From positions 1 to 6,012 of the forward strand of contig JAATVP010000250.1 in assembly GCA_014523625.1 (NCBI GenBank): a DNA stretch of 6,012 nt, given 5' to 3'. The notes beneath the pieces are model-generated. The model had not been told where the DNA came from. It saw nothing but the letters and a program-made list of their open reading frames with translations, and ran no database searches. This document shows, one piece after another, positions 1 through 5,916 of the stretch. The DNA comes from Nitrososphaerales archaeon TH5896 (lineage in GTDB: Archaea > Thermoproteota > Nitrososphaeria > Nitrososphaerales > Nitrososphaeraceae). Within the stretch, counting starts at the first letter, position 1. Each line of letters opens with the position of its first letter. The position numbers were made by a program, and so were the translations under genes.

Positions 1-246
1 GTTATATCAAAACTTTTATTGTTAGATCCTGTCCTAGAAATACATGAAATGTATGGAAGATTTGATCTAATGTTGAAGTTACGTGCTAAGAACTTGGAAG
101 AAATGAGAAATATTATTGAGAATAAAATAAGAAACCTACCTAATATCATCAAAGTGGAACTCTTGACTGTACTCAAATCGGCGAAGGAAGAGCAAATCAT
201 TCCTCTAGATGCAGAGATTGATGCATTACAAAAAAATCTTATCTAA
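1..246 (+). CDS. Lrp/AsnC-family regulator, C-terminal ligand-binding (RAM) domain, 5' end cut off by window
   Basis: The frame is open from the first base to a TAA at 244-246, giving 81 residues, so the true start lies outside the window; the TTG at 19 is only an internal codon. The visible part matches the RAM/dimerisation domain of Lrp/AsnC regulators: a first strand ending in EIHEMYGRFDLMLKLRA, a helix (NLEEMRNIIENKIRNLPNI) and the following strand KVELLTVLKSAKEE. In this family the domain forms the dimer or octamer and binds an amino acid or other small effector, while an N-terminal helix-turn-helix (not visible here) binds DNA. A short charged helix follows the domain. Whether this copy has the helix-turn-helix or is a stand-alone RAM protein, both common in archaea, cannot be decided from here. 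The gene is followed by a 133-base spacer with a T-tract, so it probably ends its own transcript. Confidence 0.75.
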   Translation, partial: VISKLLLLDPVLEIHEMYGRFDLMLKLRAKNLEEMRNIIENKIRNLPNIIKVELLTVLKSAKEEQIIPLDAEIDALQKNLI

Positions 247-332
247 TATTCTGAATATGCCAAATAAGATATTAATCCTGAATGACAAGTTCTGGTCTTA
301 AAGCATGACATATTACATATTACCCACTATAC

Positions 333-339
333 TTTTTTT
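333..339 (+). terminator. T-tract, likely archaeal transcription terminator
   Basis: A run of seven T lies 87 bases after the stop of the Lrp/AsnC gene and before the VOC gene. Archaeal RNA polymerase terminates at T-tracts in the non-template strand without needing a hairpin. The position is right for separating the two transcripts, but the assignment rests on the run alone in AT-rich DNA. Confidence 0.35.
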
Positions 340-348
340 CCCTTACTA

Positions 349-356
349 ACTTATTA
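349..356 (+). promoter_or_regulatory. Candidate TATA box of the VOC gene
   Basis: The stretch ACTTATTA is centred about 27 bases before the ATG at 380. That is the spacing expected if transcription starts at or next to the start codon (leaderless mRNA, common in these archaea). No Shine-Dalgarno sequence precedes the ATG, which fits. AT-rich surroundings make chance matches easy. Confidence 0.3.
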
Positions 357-379
357 GGGAGTTACATTTACTTTGTTCT

Positions 380-769
380 ATGCCAACAATTGTACATTTT
401 GAAATTCCTTCAGACAAGGTAGAAAGATCAAAAAAATTTTATACTGATTTATTTGGATGGAATATAGAGAAAGTACCATCGGATATGCTTCCAGAAGGTG
501 TTGAATATTGGGGAATAACCACAAAAGATCATGAAGGCAATAAAGCTGTTAATGGAGGTATGATGAAGAGAATGATGCCAGAACAACAAGGAATAACAAA
601 TTATATTGATGTCAAATCAGTTGATGAGTATTCTTCCAAGGTAGAAAAATTGGGGGGTAAAATTAGGATGGCAAAAATGGCAATTCCAAAGATGGGATAT
701 CTTGCTGTGTGTTCTGACACAGAAAATAATACATTTGGTTTATGGGAAAACGATACTACAGCCAAATGA
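380..769 (+). CDS. VOC-superfamily protein (glyoxalase/bleomycin-resistance fold)
   Basis: This 129-residue protein has the single-module length typical of VOC proteins. The first beta-alpha unit reads IVHFEIPSDKVERSKKFYTDLFGW (residues 4-27, split here only by naming: IVHFEIP, then KFYTDLFGW), the hallmark opening of the family. The second half begins ITNYIDVKSVDEYSSKVEKL (72-91) and closes with the strand pair MGYLAVCSDTENNTFGLWE (105-123). His6 and Glu123 lie where VOC enzymes place metal ligands, and Glu8 is also near, so a metal site is possible. Proteins of this subgroup are usually dimers of unknown substrate, so glyoxalase I activity should not be assumed. Two extra methionine-rich turns (GGMMKRMMPEQQ, 59-70) sit between the halves. 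The ATG at 380 is the natural start because the first strand begins four residues later. The gene stands alone between a T-tract and a gene-poor stretch. Confidence 0.85.
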   Translation: MPTIVHFEIPSDKVERSKKFYTDLFGWNIEKVPSDMLPEGVEYWGITTKDHEGNKAVNGGMMKRMMPEQQGITNYIDVKSVDEYSSKVEKLGGKIRMAKMAIPKMGYLAVCSDTENNTFGLWENDTTAK

Positions 770-829
770 ATACCCTATAAGTTTTCGTACTCCTCACCAT
801 CAGGATAGCTATTTCAGTCTTCAGTATAG

Positions 830-1323
830 ATATCAAAATGTCAACCAGGACAGTTCATTAAGGCTGAAGAAAATATATGTCAAAGTATGCAAAGATTCGT
901 TGATATGCAAGGAAAATCAGAATCCAAAATATAGAGCTATCGAATGGATCGCAAGAATGATAATCAATCAGTTTCACGAACTCCTGCACTTGAAGTTTAT
1001 ATTGTGATTCATCCTCTGATACCAAAAGACATTCCAGAGGATAAAGATCTAATAGATGATAAAGCGACATAATATTTCATGATAGGATTACATATGATGA
1101 GCAAGTTGCATATGCATTTACAGAGTTTGTAGAACTGGCTGGTGAGTTAGCCGAGCTGGACGAGATATTATCTCCTTAATTTCAAAAGAAGGTATTTTCA
1201 AGCATCTAGTTAGTAATCTTTCATTAGAAACCTAGCTGACGGATGTGTGATGCATTTCCTATAGCAATAGCGAACTGGATTCCAGCATTTAGATATGAAG
1301 CAATACACAAAACCCATATCTGA
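830..1323 (+). pseudogene. Probable decayed gene of unknown function, reading spread over three frames
   Basis: The 574 bases between the VOC and split-barrel genes hold no intact gene, but protein-like stretches follow one another on the + strand. From 830 a frame reads through an in-frame TAG (932-934), then gives TPALEVYIVIHPLIPKDIPE and stops at 1070-1072. A second frame, open from 1063, reads FHDRITYDEQVAYAFTEFVE and on to LAELDEILSP before TAA at 1177-1179. A third, open from 1146, contains LISKEGIFKHLVSNLSLET and stops at 1234. From 1240 the reading AFPIAIANWIPAFRYEAI runs to TGA at 1321-1323. Their amphipathic, charged composition looks coded rather than random, and the first breaks fit single-base indels near 1063-1070 and 1146-1170. 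I do not recognise the family. A short antisense ORF across 858-1070 is the alternative reading and looks less protein-like. Sequencing errors could also explain the breaks. Confidence 0.35.
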
Positions 1324-1343
1324 CATATGCAACAAGGAATATT

Positions 1344-1697
1344 ATGTCTGAAGATGATCTCTACGAGAGGCTGAATAGAGCATACGAAATAACACTCAGT
1401 GTTAAGGGTAGAAAATCAGGCAAAGATATTCCTAGACCTGTCTGGTTTGTACATGAGGGTAACACCCTGTATTTGTTACCAGTTCAAGGCTCTGACACCA
1501 ATTGGTACAAGAACATGCTAGTCGATCCGACGTTGAAGATTTCTGTAAACAACAAAAAAATGGCTGTAAAAAGTAAAGTAATAACAGAAAGAAATAGGGT
1601 TGATGATATTGTAAAGAAATTCAAATCTAAGTATGGCGAAGGAGACGTGAAAAAGTATTATCCGAAAGTTGATGTAGCCGTTAAAGTCCCGCTCTGA
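1344..1697 (+). CDS. Deazaflavin (F420)-dependent nitroreductase-family split-barrel protein
   Basis: The 117-residue product shows the pattern of the F420H2-dependent quinone/nitroreductase family (DUF385-like, FMN-binding split-barrel fold): EITLSVKGRKSGKDIPRPVW (residues 15-34) with the GRKSG loop, then a beta-hairpin HEGNTLYLLPVQG (37-49), and SDTNWYKNMLVDP (50-62), where family members carry the conserved W-x-x-N helix. The last third (VITERNRVDDIVKKFKSKYG, 79-98) is the usual C-terminal helix. Related proteins use reduced F420 or a flavin to reduce quinones or nitro compounds, or bind such cofactors without known activity; thaumarchaea make F420. At 117 residues it is at the short end of the family, lacking an N-terminal helix. 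The ATG at 1344 is the only suitable start: an in-frame stop lies at 1296-1298 and no family features precede the ATG. No clear TATA box or ribosome site is seen. The gene appears to be transcribed alone. Confidence 0.75.
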   Translation: MSEDDLYERLNRAYEITLSVKGRKSGKDIPRPVWFVHEGNTLYLLPVQGSDTNWYKNMLVDPTLKISVNNKKMAVKSKVITERNRVDDIVKKFKSKYGEGDVKKYYPKVDVAVKVPL

Positions 1698-1802
1698 CAA
1701 TTTCGATCCATCGAGAAATCCCCATCATTTTCCACATCAATGTTTAATACTATTTCGCAAAAATGTATTCTTTATTCCTAAGTCTTGGTGAAAGTTATGT
1801 TA

Positions 1803-1809
1803 TTTTTTT
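1803..1809 (+). terminator. T-tract, likely terminator after the split-barrel gene
   Basis: Seven consecutive T lie about 105 bases after the stop at 1697. An archaeal terminator here would sit inside the longest possible reading of the following gene (ATG at 1763), so it also argues that the real start of that gene is the downstream ATG at 1934. The call rests on the run and its position only. Confidence 0.3.
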
Positions 1810-1902
1810 AATGAGTGCCTTGACAGTGTATAAGTGTAGGGATATCGCCAGGCATAGACTTTTTGCAATTCTATCTCCACCTGTTGAATACCGTAATTAT
1901 GG

Positions 1903-1910
1903 ATTAAAAG
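1903..1910 (+). promoter_or_regulatory. Candidate TATA box of the receiver-oxidoreductase fusion
   Basis: ATTAAAAG is centred about 28 bases before the ATG at 1934, the spacing expected for a leaderless archaeal transcript. It supports choosing 1934 over the upstream ATG at 1763, which has no comparable element at that distance. Confidence 0.35.
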
Positions 1911-1933
1911 TAATTAACTTGGAACTTAATAAT

Positions 1934-3751
1934 ATGAAGAGGTATGGACATAAGGGCATGAGACCTGTATTACTTACCGTAGATGATGATCTACAAGTAG
2001 TTCAAGCTATTGAACGAGATTTAAGACGTCAATACGGTAAGCGCTTTCGTATTCTTAAAGCTGGATCTGGTCAAAAAGCTCTTGGATTAGTGAAGCAATT
2101 GAAACTACGAAATGAAATCTTGGCATTGCTATTGGTAGACCAGCGAATGCCTCGGATGTCTGGAGTAGAATTATTGGAGCAATCAATAGACGTTTTTCCG
2201 GAAGCTAAACGCGTGTTACTTACGGCATATGCAGATACTGAAGCTGCAATAAGATCTATTAATAAAGCCAAAATTGATTACTATCTATTGAAACCATGGG
2301 ATCCTCCTGAAGAACATCTTTATCCTGTACTTGATGATTTATTGGACGATTGGTGGGCTTCGTTTAAGCCTCCATATGAAGGCATACGAGTAATAGGGAT
2401 GAGATGGTCACCAAGATCATATGAAGTGAAACATTTTCTAGCCAGGCACGGTATACCATATCAATGGCTAGATATAGAATCTGATGAAGGTCACCATTTG
2501 GTTTCTTTTGTCGCTTCGACTAGTAAGGGAGAGGAATTTGGTCAAAATTCTACCGCCCCATATTCTAATTATAACCTACTTAAGAACAATACTAATAGTA
2601 CTGCGCCATCGTTAAATAGTATGCCTTCACCACCAGCAGCTCTGTCTTCCTCCTTAAAACTTCCTCTTATTATTTTTCCTGATGGCTCGTATATGGATGA
2701 TCCTTCTAATTCTGGACTTGCAGAAAGGATTGGTCTAAAGACTCAAGCACAGATGCCTTTTTACGATTTGATAATAATAGGGGCAGGACCGGCAGGATTG
2801 GCAGCAGCAGTATATGGAGCATCAGAAGGTCTCAGTACATTACTGATTGAGAGACAGGCACCAGGTGGACAGGCAGGTATGAGCTCCAATATTGAAAATT
2901 ATCTTGGTTTTCCTTCTGGTCTCACTGGCAGCAATCTAGCCAGACGGGCTGTTGCGCAAGCAATCCGATTTGGTGTTGAGATTCTAACTCCGCAAGAAGT
3001 TATAGGTGGACGAATAGATGGTCCGTATAGGATAGTTCAATTAAGAGATGGGAAAGAGATAAGTTGCCATGCACTTCTTATCGCATGCGGAGTTTCGTAT
3101 CGCAAGTTAACAAATATAAAGGGAATAGAAGAGCTGACCGGAGCTGGGGTATATTACGGTGCTTCCATGGTTGAGGCGTTGGCATCTCAGGATGAAGATG
3201 TATATATGATTGGGGGAGCAAACTCGGCAGGTCAAGCGGCAATTCATTTTTCCAAATATTCTAAAAAAGTAACACTTGTAGTTCGTGGAGATTCTTTAGC
3301 CAAGAATATGTCATATTATCTCGTTAACCAAATAAGTAGGACATCTAACATACATGTACTATTAAACTCAAAAGTTGTGGAAGTGCAGGGTGAAAATCGG
3401 TTACAATCAATTATCATATTGAACACTCAGACGGGAGAGCGGCATATTGTAGACTGTTCCACGCTCTACATTTTTATTGGTGCTGTACCTCATACAGAGG
3501 CACTTGCTGGATTAGTAGAACGAGACTCAAATGGTTTCATATTGACCGGCCAAGATTTAATGCAGAATGAACGCAAGCTTCCTAGAGGCTGGTACCTGGA
3601 TAGGTTACCATTTTTACTTGAGACAAATGTGCCTGGGATATTCGCTGCTGGTGATGTACGACATGGTTCTACAAAAAGAGTTGCTACAGGTGTTGGGGAA
3701 GGGTCGTTAGCTGTTCAACTAATACATCAATATTTAAAGAGCGTCAAATAA
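1934..3751 (+). CDS. Response-regulator receiver / glutaredoxin-like / thioredoxin-reductase-like fusion oxidoreductase
   Basis: Starting at ATG 1934 the product has 605 residues. Residues 9-140 are a CheY-type receiver: acidic cluster DDD (17-19), phospho-acceptor Asp69 in LLVDQRMPRMSG, Thr97 in LLTAYAD and Lys120 in LLKPWD. Residues about 150-270 resemble a glutaredoxin fold (IRVIGMRWSPRSYEVKHFLA, later LPLIIFPDGSY), with RWSP where glutaredoxins have CxxC. Residues 276-605 are a thioredoxin-reductase-like oxidoreductase: FAD motif GAGPAG (283-288), ERQAPGGQAG, NAD(P) motif GGANSAGQAA (427-436) and C-terminal FAD motif GIFAAGDVRHGS (568-579). The redox CxxC of thioredoxin reductase is absent; the matching stretch reads GAGVYYGAS. 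Bacterial members of this fused family, as I recall them, share these losses, so the substrate is unknown. A Ser/Asn/Pro-rich insert fills about 194-240. The probable kinase partner follows after 97 bases. The frame is open back to ATG 1763, which would add 57 residues with a hydrophobic segment; the TATA-like box and T-tract favour 1934, and Met66 of that longer reading (1958) is also possible. Confidence 0.88.
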   Translation: MKRYGHKGMRPVLLTVDDDLQVVQAIERDLRRQYGKRFRILKAGSGQKALGLVKQLKLRNEILALLLVDQRMPRMSGVELLEQSIDVFPEAKRVLLTAYADTEAAIRSINKAKIDYYLLKPWDPPEEHLYPVLDDLLDDWWASFKPPYEGIRVIGMRWSPRSYEVKHFLARHGIPYQWLDIESDEGHHLVSFVASTSKGEEFGQNSTAPYSNYNLLKNNTNSTAPSLNSMPSPPAALSSSLKLPLIIFPDGSYMDDPSNSGLAERIGLKTQAQMPFYDLIIIGAGPAGLAAAVYGASEGLSTLLIERQAPGGQAGMSSNIENYLGFPSGLTGSNLARRAVAQAIRFGVEILTPQEVIGGRIDGPYRIVQLRDGKEISCHALLIACGVSYRKLTNIKGIEELTGAGVYYGASMVEALASQDEDVYMIGGANSAGQAAIHFSKYSKKVTLVVRGDSLAKNMSYYLVNQISRTSNIHVLLNSKVVEVQGENRLQSIIILNTQTGERHIVDCSTLYIFIGAVPHTEALAGLVERDSNGFILTGQDLMQNERKLPRGWYLDRLPFLLETNVPGIFAAGDVRHGSTKRVATGVGEGSLAVQLIHQYLKSVK

Positions 3752-3810
3752 TGTCAAACGATGGATTATGCTATTATGTTGTTATACCCTCCTATGTTCA
3801 AAGAAGAAAA

Positions 3811-3818
3811 TACTAATA
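3811..3818 (+). promoter_or_regulatory. Candidate TATA box of the histidine kinase gene
   Basis: TACTAATA is centred about 34 bases before the ATG at 3849, which would give a leader of only a few bases. It would let the kinase be transcribed separately from the fusion gene 97 bases upstream, although read-through is also possible because no T-tract separates them. Confidence 0.25.
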
Positions 3819-3848
3819 ACCACGAAATCAATGATATTATAGTAGTGT

Positions 3849-5450
3849 ATGACACATAATTCTAATAGTAATAACCTTACCCATGATCAAGAATCTCTAC
3901 TTCATCAAATACGCCTCTTCTCGGGGCTGAGTGAACAGGAGTTAAATTCAGTAGAAAAAGGACAAGAGGTATGGTTTAATAGAGGCGATAAAATACTTGC
4001 TGAAGGCCAAGACGATACATTTTACGTGATTGTAGAAGGAAAGGTTGAGGTTATACTAAGGGATGGAGCCAAGGAATCAGTTCTCACCTCCTATAATGCT
4101 GGAGAGCACTTCGGAGAGCTTCCGATCATTCTTGGATGGACAGAGCATAAATGTGCTGCTTTTGCTGCTGAAAAAAGCCGCTTACTTAAATGGAATAGAG
4201 ACGAATTCTGGCGAATGGTTTACAGCTCTCCTTCCTTGACTAAACAAATTCTACAGTCAATGGGACAGCTTCTTAAAACATTGGAAACAGTGTTACAACA
4301 TAACCAGAAGCTTATTGCACTTGGTGGACTAGCTGCTGGTCTTGCTCACGAGTTGAATAATCCTGCAGCAGCAGCTAATAGATCAGTAACACAATTATCT
4401 GAATCCATTCAGGAATGGAGATCTTTAGTACGTAAGTTGAATGGGGAACAAGGACTAACTCCTGCACAATGGTCATACATTTCTAGTTTAAGAGATAATG
4501 TTCAAAACCTTGATCGCTCTTCTGCATCCCGACAAACTCTTAATAGTAATTCTACTTCTATTGCTAATGACACAGACGATCCTATAAAACAAAGTGAAAT
4601 TGAGGAAGGGATCATCAACTGGCTTGAATCTCATGGTATTGATGAAGGATGGAAAATAGCATCTGACTTAACTACAGGAGGGTTCACTACAAAGGATTTG
4701 AATGAGATCGCTAAAACTATCAATTTAACTTCACCGCAACCACAAAAGGAGCACAAGATGACCAATGGTGATCTGACGGATAAAAATCTAAAGGATGTCT
4801 TGAACTGGATTACAACTACGACAAAAGTGGATCAATTACTTTATGAAATCAAAAGTAGTACTACTCGTATTAGTGACTTAGTCTCGGCAGTGAAATCATA
4901 TTCATATATGGATCAAGCCCCTCTTCAGGATGTCGATGTCAATAAGGGAATAGAGAGCACATTGACAATTCTGCAACATAAAATAAGGAAAGCTGACATA
5001 ACTATTGTTCGAGAATATGATTCTAATTTGCCCCACGTTAATGCCTTTGGTAACGAGCTAAATCAAGTATGGACAAATTTAATAGATAATGCTATTGACG
5101 GTGTAGGAGAGCATGGAACTATATCAATTCGCACCAGAAACGAGGGTAATGATCATATACTTGTTGAAATAGTAGATAATGGGAGTCAAGGTATCCCAGA
5201 AGATGTAAAACCACGTATTTTTGAGCCATTTTTCACAACTAAGGATTTAGGCATAGGTACCGGGCTTGGATTGAGTATCAGTCATAGGATTGTGACAGAA
5301 ACACATGGAGGGGACATTCGTGTATACTCTCGCCCCGGAGAGACCCGTTTTCAGGTCCGTTTACCTATCATCTACAATGAGGGACTAGAGAAAAGGTATT
5401 GGTCTTGGATTAAACCACTGGATAACGAAGGACATACACATAACGTATGA
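3849..5450 (+). CDS. Soluble sensor histidine kinase with N-terminal cyclic-nucleotide-binding-type domain
   Basis: The 533-residue product has no membrane segment, so it should act in the cytoplasm. Residues 17-135 form a cNMP-binding (Crp/Fnr-like) domain: [32 protein letters not shown] and the cassette [12 protein letters not shown] (85-96); the Arg that usually holds the cyclic phosphate is not present (TEHKCAA follows). A coiled stretch leads to the H-box [18 protein letters not shown] (161-178) with phospho-acceptor His167. A middle region (about 185-345), including [20 protein letters not shown], ends in the second dimerisation helix ([18 protein letters not shown], 341-358). The ATPase domain carries the N-box ([16 protein letters not shown], 403-418), a G1 box DNGSQGIP (443-450), the F-box FEPFFTTK (458-465) and G2 GIGTGLGLS (468-476). 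It probably phosphorylates the receiver of the preceding fusion gene, a pairing also found in bacteria. Odd points are the extra residue in the G1 box, Ser/Asn-rich linkers at 222-240 and at the N-terminus, and a 67-base duplication over its last 22 codons that leaves the protein unchanged. Confidence 0.9.
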   Translation: MTHNSNSNNLTHDQESLLHQIRLFSGLSEQELNSVEKGQEVWFNRGDKILAEGQDDTFYVIVEGKVEVILRDGAKESVLTSYNAGEHFGELPIILGWTEHKCAAFAAEKSRLLKWNRDEFWRMVYSSPSLTKQILQSMGQLLKTLETVLQHNQKLIALGGLAAGLAHELNNPAAAANRSVTQLSESIQEWRSLVRKLNGEQGLTPAQWSYISSLRDNVQNLDRSSASRQTLNSNSTSIANDTDDPIKQSEIEEGIINWLESHGIDEGWKIASDLTTGGFTTKDLNEIAKTINLTSPQPQKEHKMTNGDLTDKNLKDVLNWITTTTKVDQLLYEIKSSTTRISDLVSAVKSYSYMDQAPLQDVDVNKGIESTLTILQHKIRKADITIVREYDSNLPHVNAFGNELNQVWTNLIDNAIDGVGEHGTISIRTRNEGNDHILVEIVDNGSQGIPEDVKPRIFEPFFTTKDLGIGTGLGLSISHRIVTETHGGDIRVYSRPGETRFQVRLPIIYNEGLEKRYWSWIKPLDNEGHTHNV

Positions 5451-5521
5451 GCTAGAGAAAAGGTATTGGTCTTGGATTAAACCACTGGATAACGAAGGAC
5501 ATACACATAACGTATGAGCTA
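5385..5521 (+). repeat. Perfect tandem duplication, 67-base unit, two copies
   Basis: Copy 1 (5385-5451) and copy 2 (5452-5518) are identical base for base; identity runs three bases further, to 5521. Copy 1 contains the last 21 complete kinase codons and the TGA (5448-5450), so copy 2 lies wholly in the 3' untranslated region and does not alter the protein. Near the left edge ATGAG-GGA-CTAGAG resembles the copy junction ATGAG-CTAGAG, which may be the microhomology through which the duplication arose. Lack of any mismatch suggests a recent event, or an assembly artefact. Confidence 0.95.
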
Positions 5522-5619
5522 AACATTGTAATGAAATCCTAATCGTTCAAGATGTATTGGTCTAGAAGGCCTTAATGATTACATGTTCTGTGATCTAGAT
5601 CTCAACACTAGGCTGTGTT

Positions 5620-5834
5620 ATGATAGAAATGATAATTAGAATCGTTCTCTCATTAGCAATCATAGAGCTAGCAGTACCTTTAGCTAACATTAATGCATTA
5701 GGCCTAGGATCATTTTCTTATATCAACTTTGAAGGAGGCGGGGTACTAAGCCCTTCATTGTTATACTCACTATTATATTTATCATAACTATAGCTTATTT
5801 TGTCCTCGTAAGAGATCCTATGAATAACCGTTAA
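5620..5834 (+). pseudogene. Small two-helix membrane protein ORF, apparently broken by a one-base frameshift
   Basis: ATG 5620 opens a 55-residue frame that begins with a hydrophobic helix (MIIRIVLSLAIIELAVPLA) and a Gly-rich loop (SFSYINFEGGG) and stops at 5785-5787. If one G is restored to the G run at 5740-5743, the reading passes into another frame giving KPFIVILTIIFIITIAYFVL and then VRDPMNNR before TAA at 5832-5834. The restored protein would have 71 residues with two membrane helices and a charged tail, a sensible small membrane protein. I do not recognise a family. It could be a true pseudogene, a sequencing error in the G run, or a chance hydrophobic reading of AT-rich DNA. No obvious promoter is seen. 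Confidence 0.35.
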
Positions 5835-5845
5835 TCATGTTATAA

Positions 5846-5888
5846 TGTTATAATTATGAATACCATTCTGGCTTACATAATTATAACA
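5846..5888. repeat. Perfect 13-base inverted repeat before the LysE gene, candidate operator
   Basis: TGTTATAATTATG (5846-5858) is the exact reverse complement of CATAATTATAACA (5876-5888), with 17 bases between the arms and 30 bases centre to centre. The left arm is preceded by one more copy of its first eight bases (TGTTATAA at 5838-5845). The right arm covers the likely TATA box of the LysE-family gene, so a dimeric regulator bound here would block or assist TBP. A hairpin in DNA or RNA is the other reading, but the expected transcript start lies downstream of it. Confidence 0.6.
5877..5886 (+). promoter_or_regulatory. Candidate TATA box of the LysE-family gene
   Basis: ATAATTATAA is centred about 35 bases before ATG 5917, so transcription would start about 10 bases before the start codon. 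It lies inside the right arm of the inverted repeat. Confidence 0.4.
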
Positions 5889-5916
5889 CAAATTTGTGGT
5901 AATATCGGTTGTTTCA

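Noticed and set aside
246..258. Palindrome ATATTC-T-GAATAT at the end of the Lrp/AsnC gene
   Set aside because: Six-base AT-rich arms overlapping a stop codon are easily produced by chance, and the site is over 100 bases before the next start.
309..322. Direct repeat CATATTA x2 before the VOC gene
   Set aside because: Short and AT-rich; no further copies were seen nearby and no symmetry supports an operator.
702..1007. + strand ORF overlapping the end of the VOC gene
   Set aside because: It overlaps the VOC gene in another frame for 68 bases and shows no family features; it looks like a chance extension.
858..1070. Antisense ORF of 70 codons
   Set aside because: Its composition is rich in aromatic and hydrophobic residues with no recognisable motif, and it opposes a more protein-like + strand reading; probably a shadow.
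1700..1719. Imperfect hairpin after the split-barrel gene
   Set aside because: The stem needs a two-base bulge and a two-base loop, and no T-tract follows directly; archaeal termination does not depend on hairpins.
3751..3816. 21-codon ORF overlapping the stop of the fusion gene (TAATG)
   Set aside because: Bacterial versions of this locus sometimes have a gene between the two, but this peptide has no zinc-finger cysteines or other features and spans the likely kinase promoter.
5521..5916. CRISPR array, tRNA or insertion-sequence ends in the long spacer
   Set aside because: There are no regularly spaced repeats, no cloverleaf-like segments and no transposase remnant; only the features listed separately were found.
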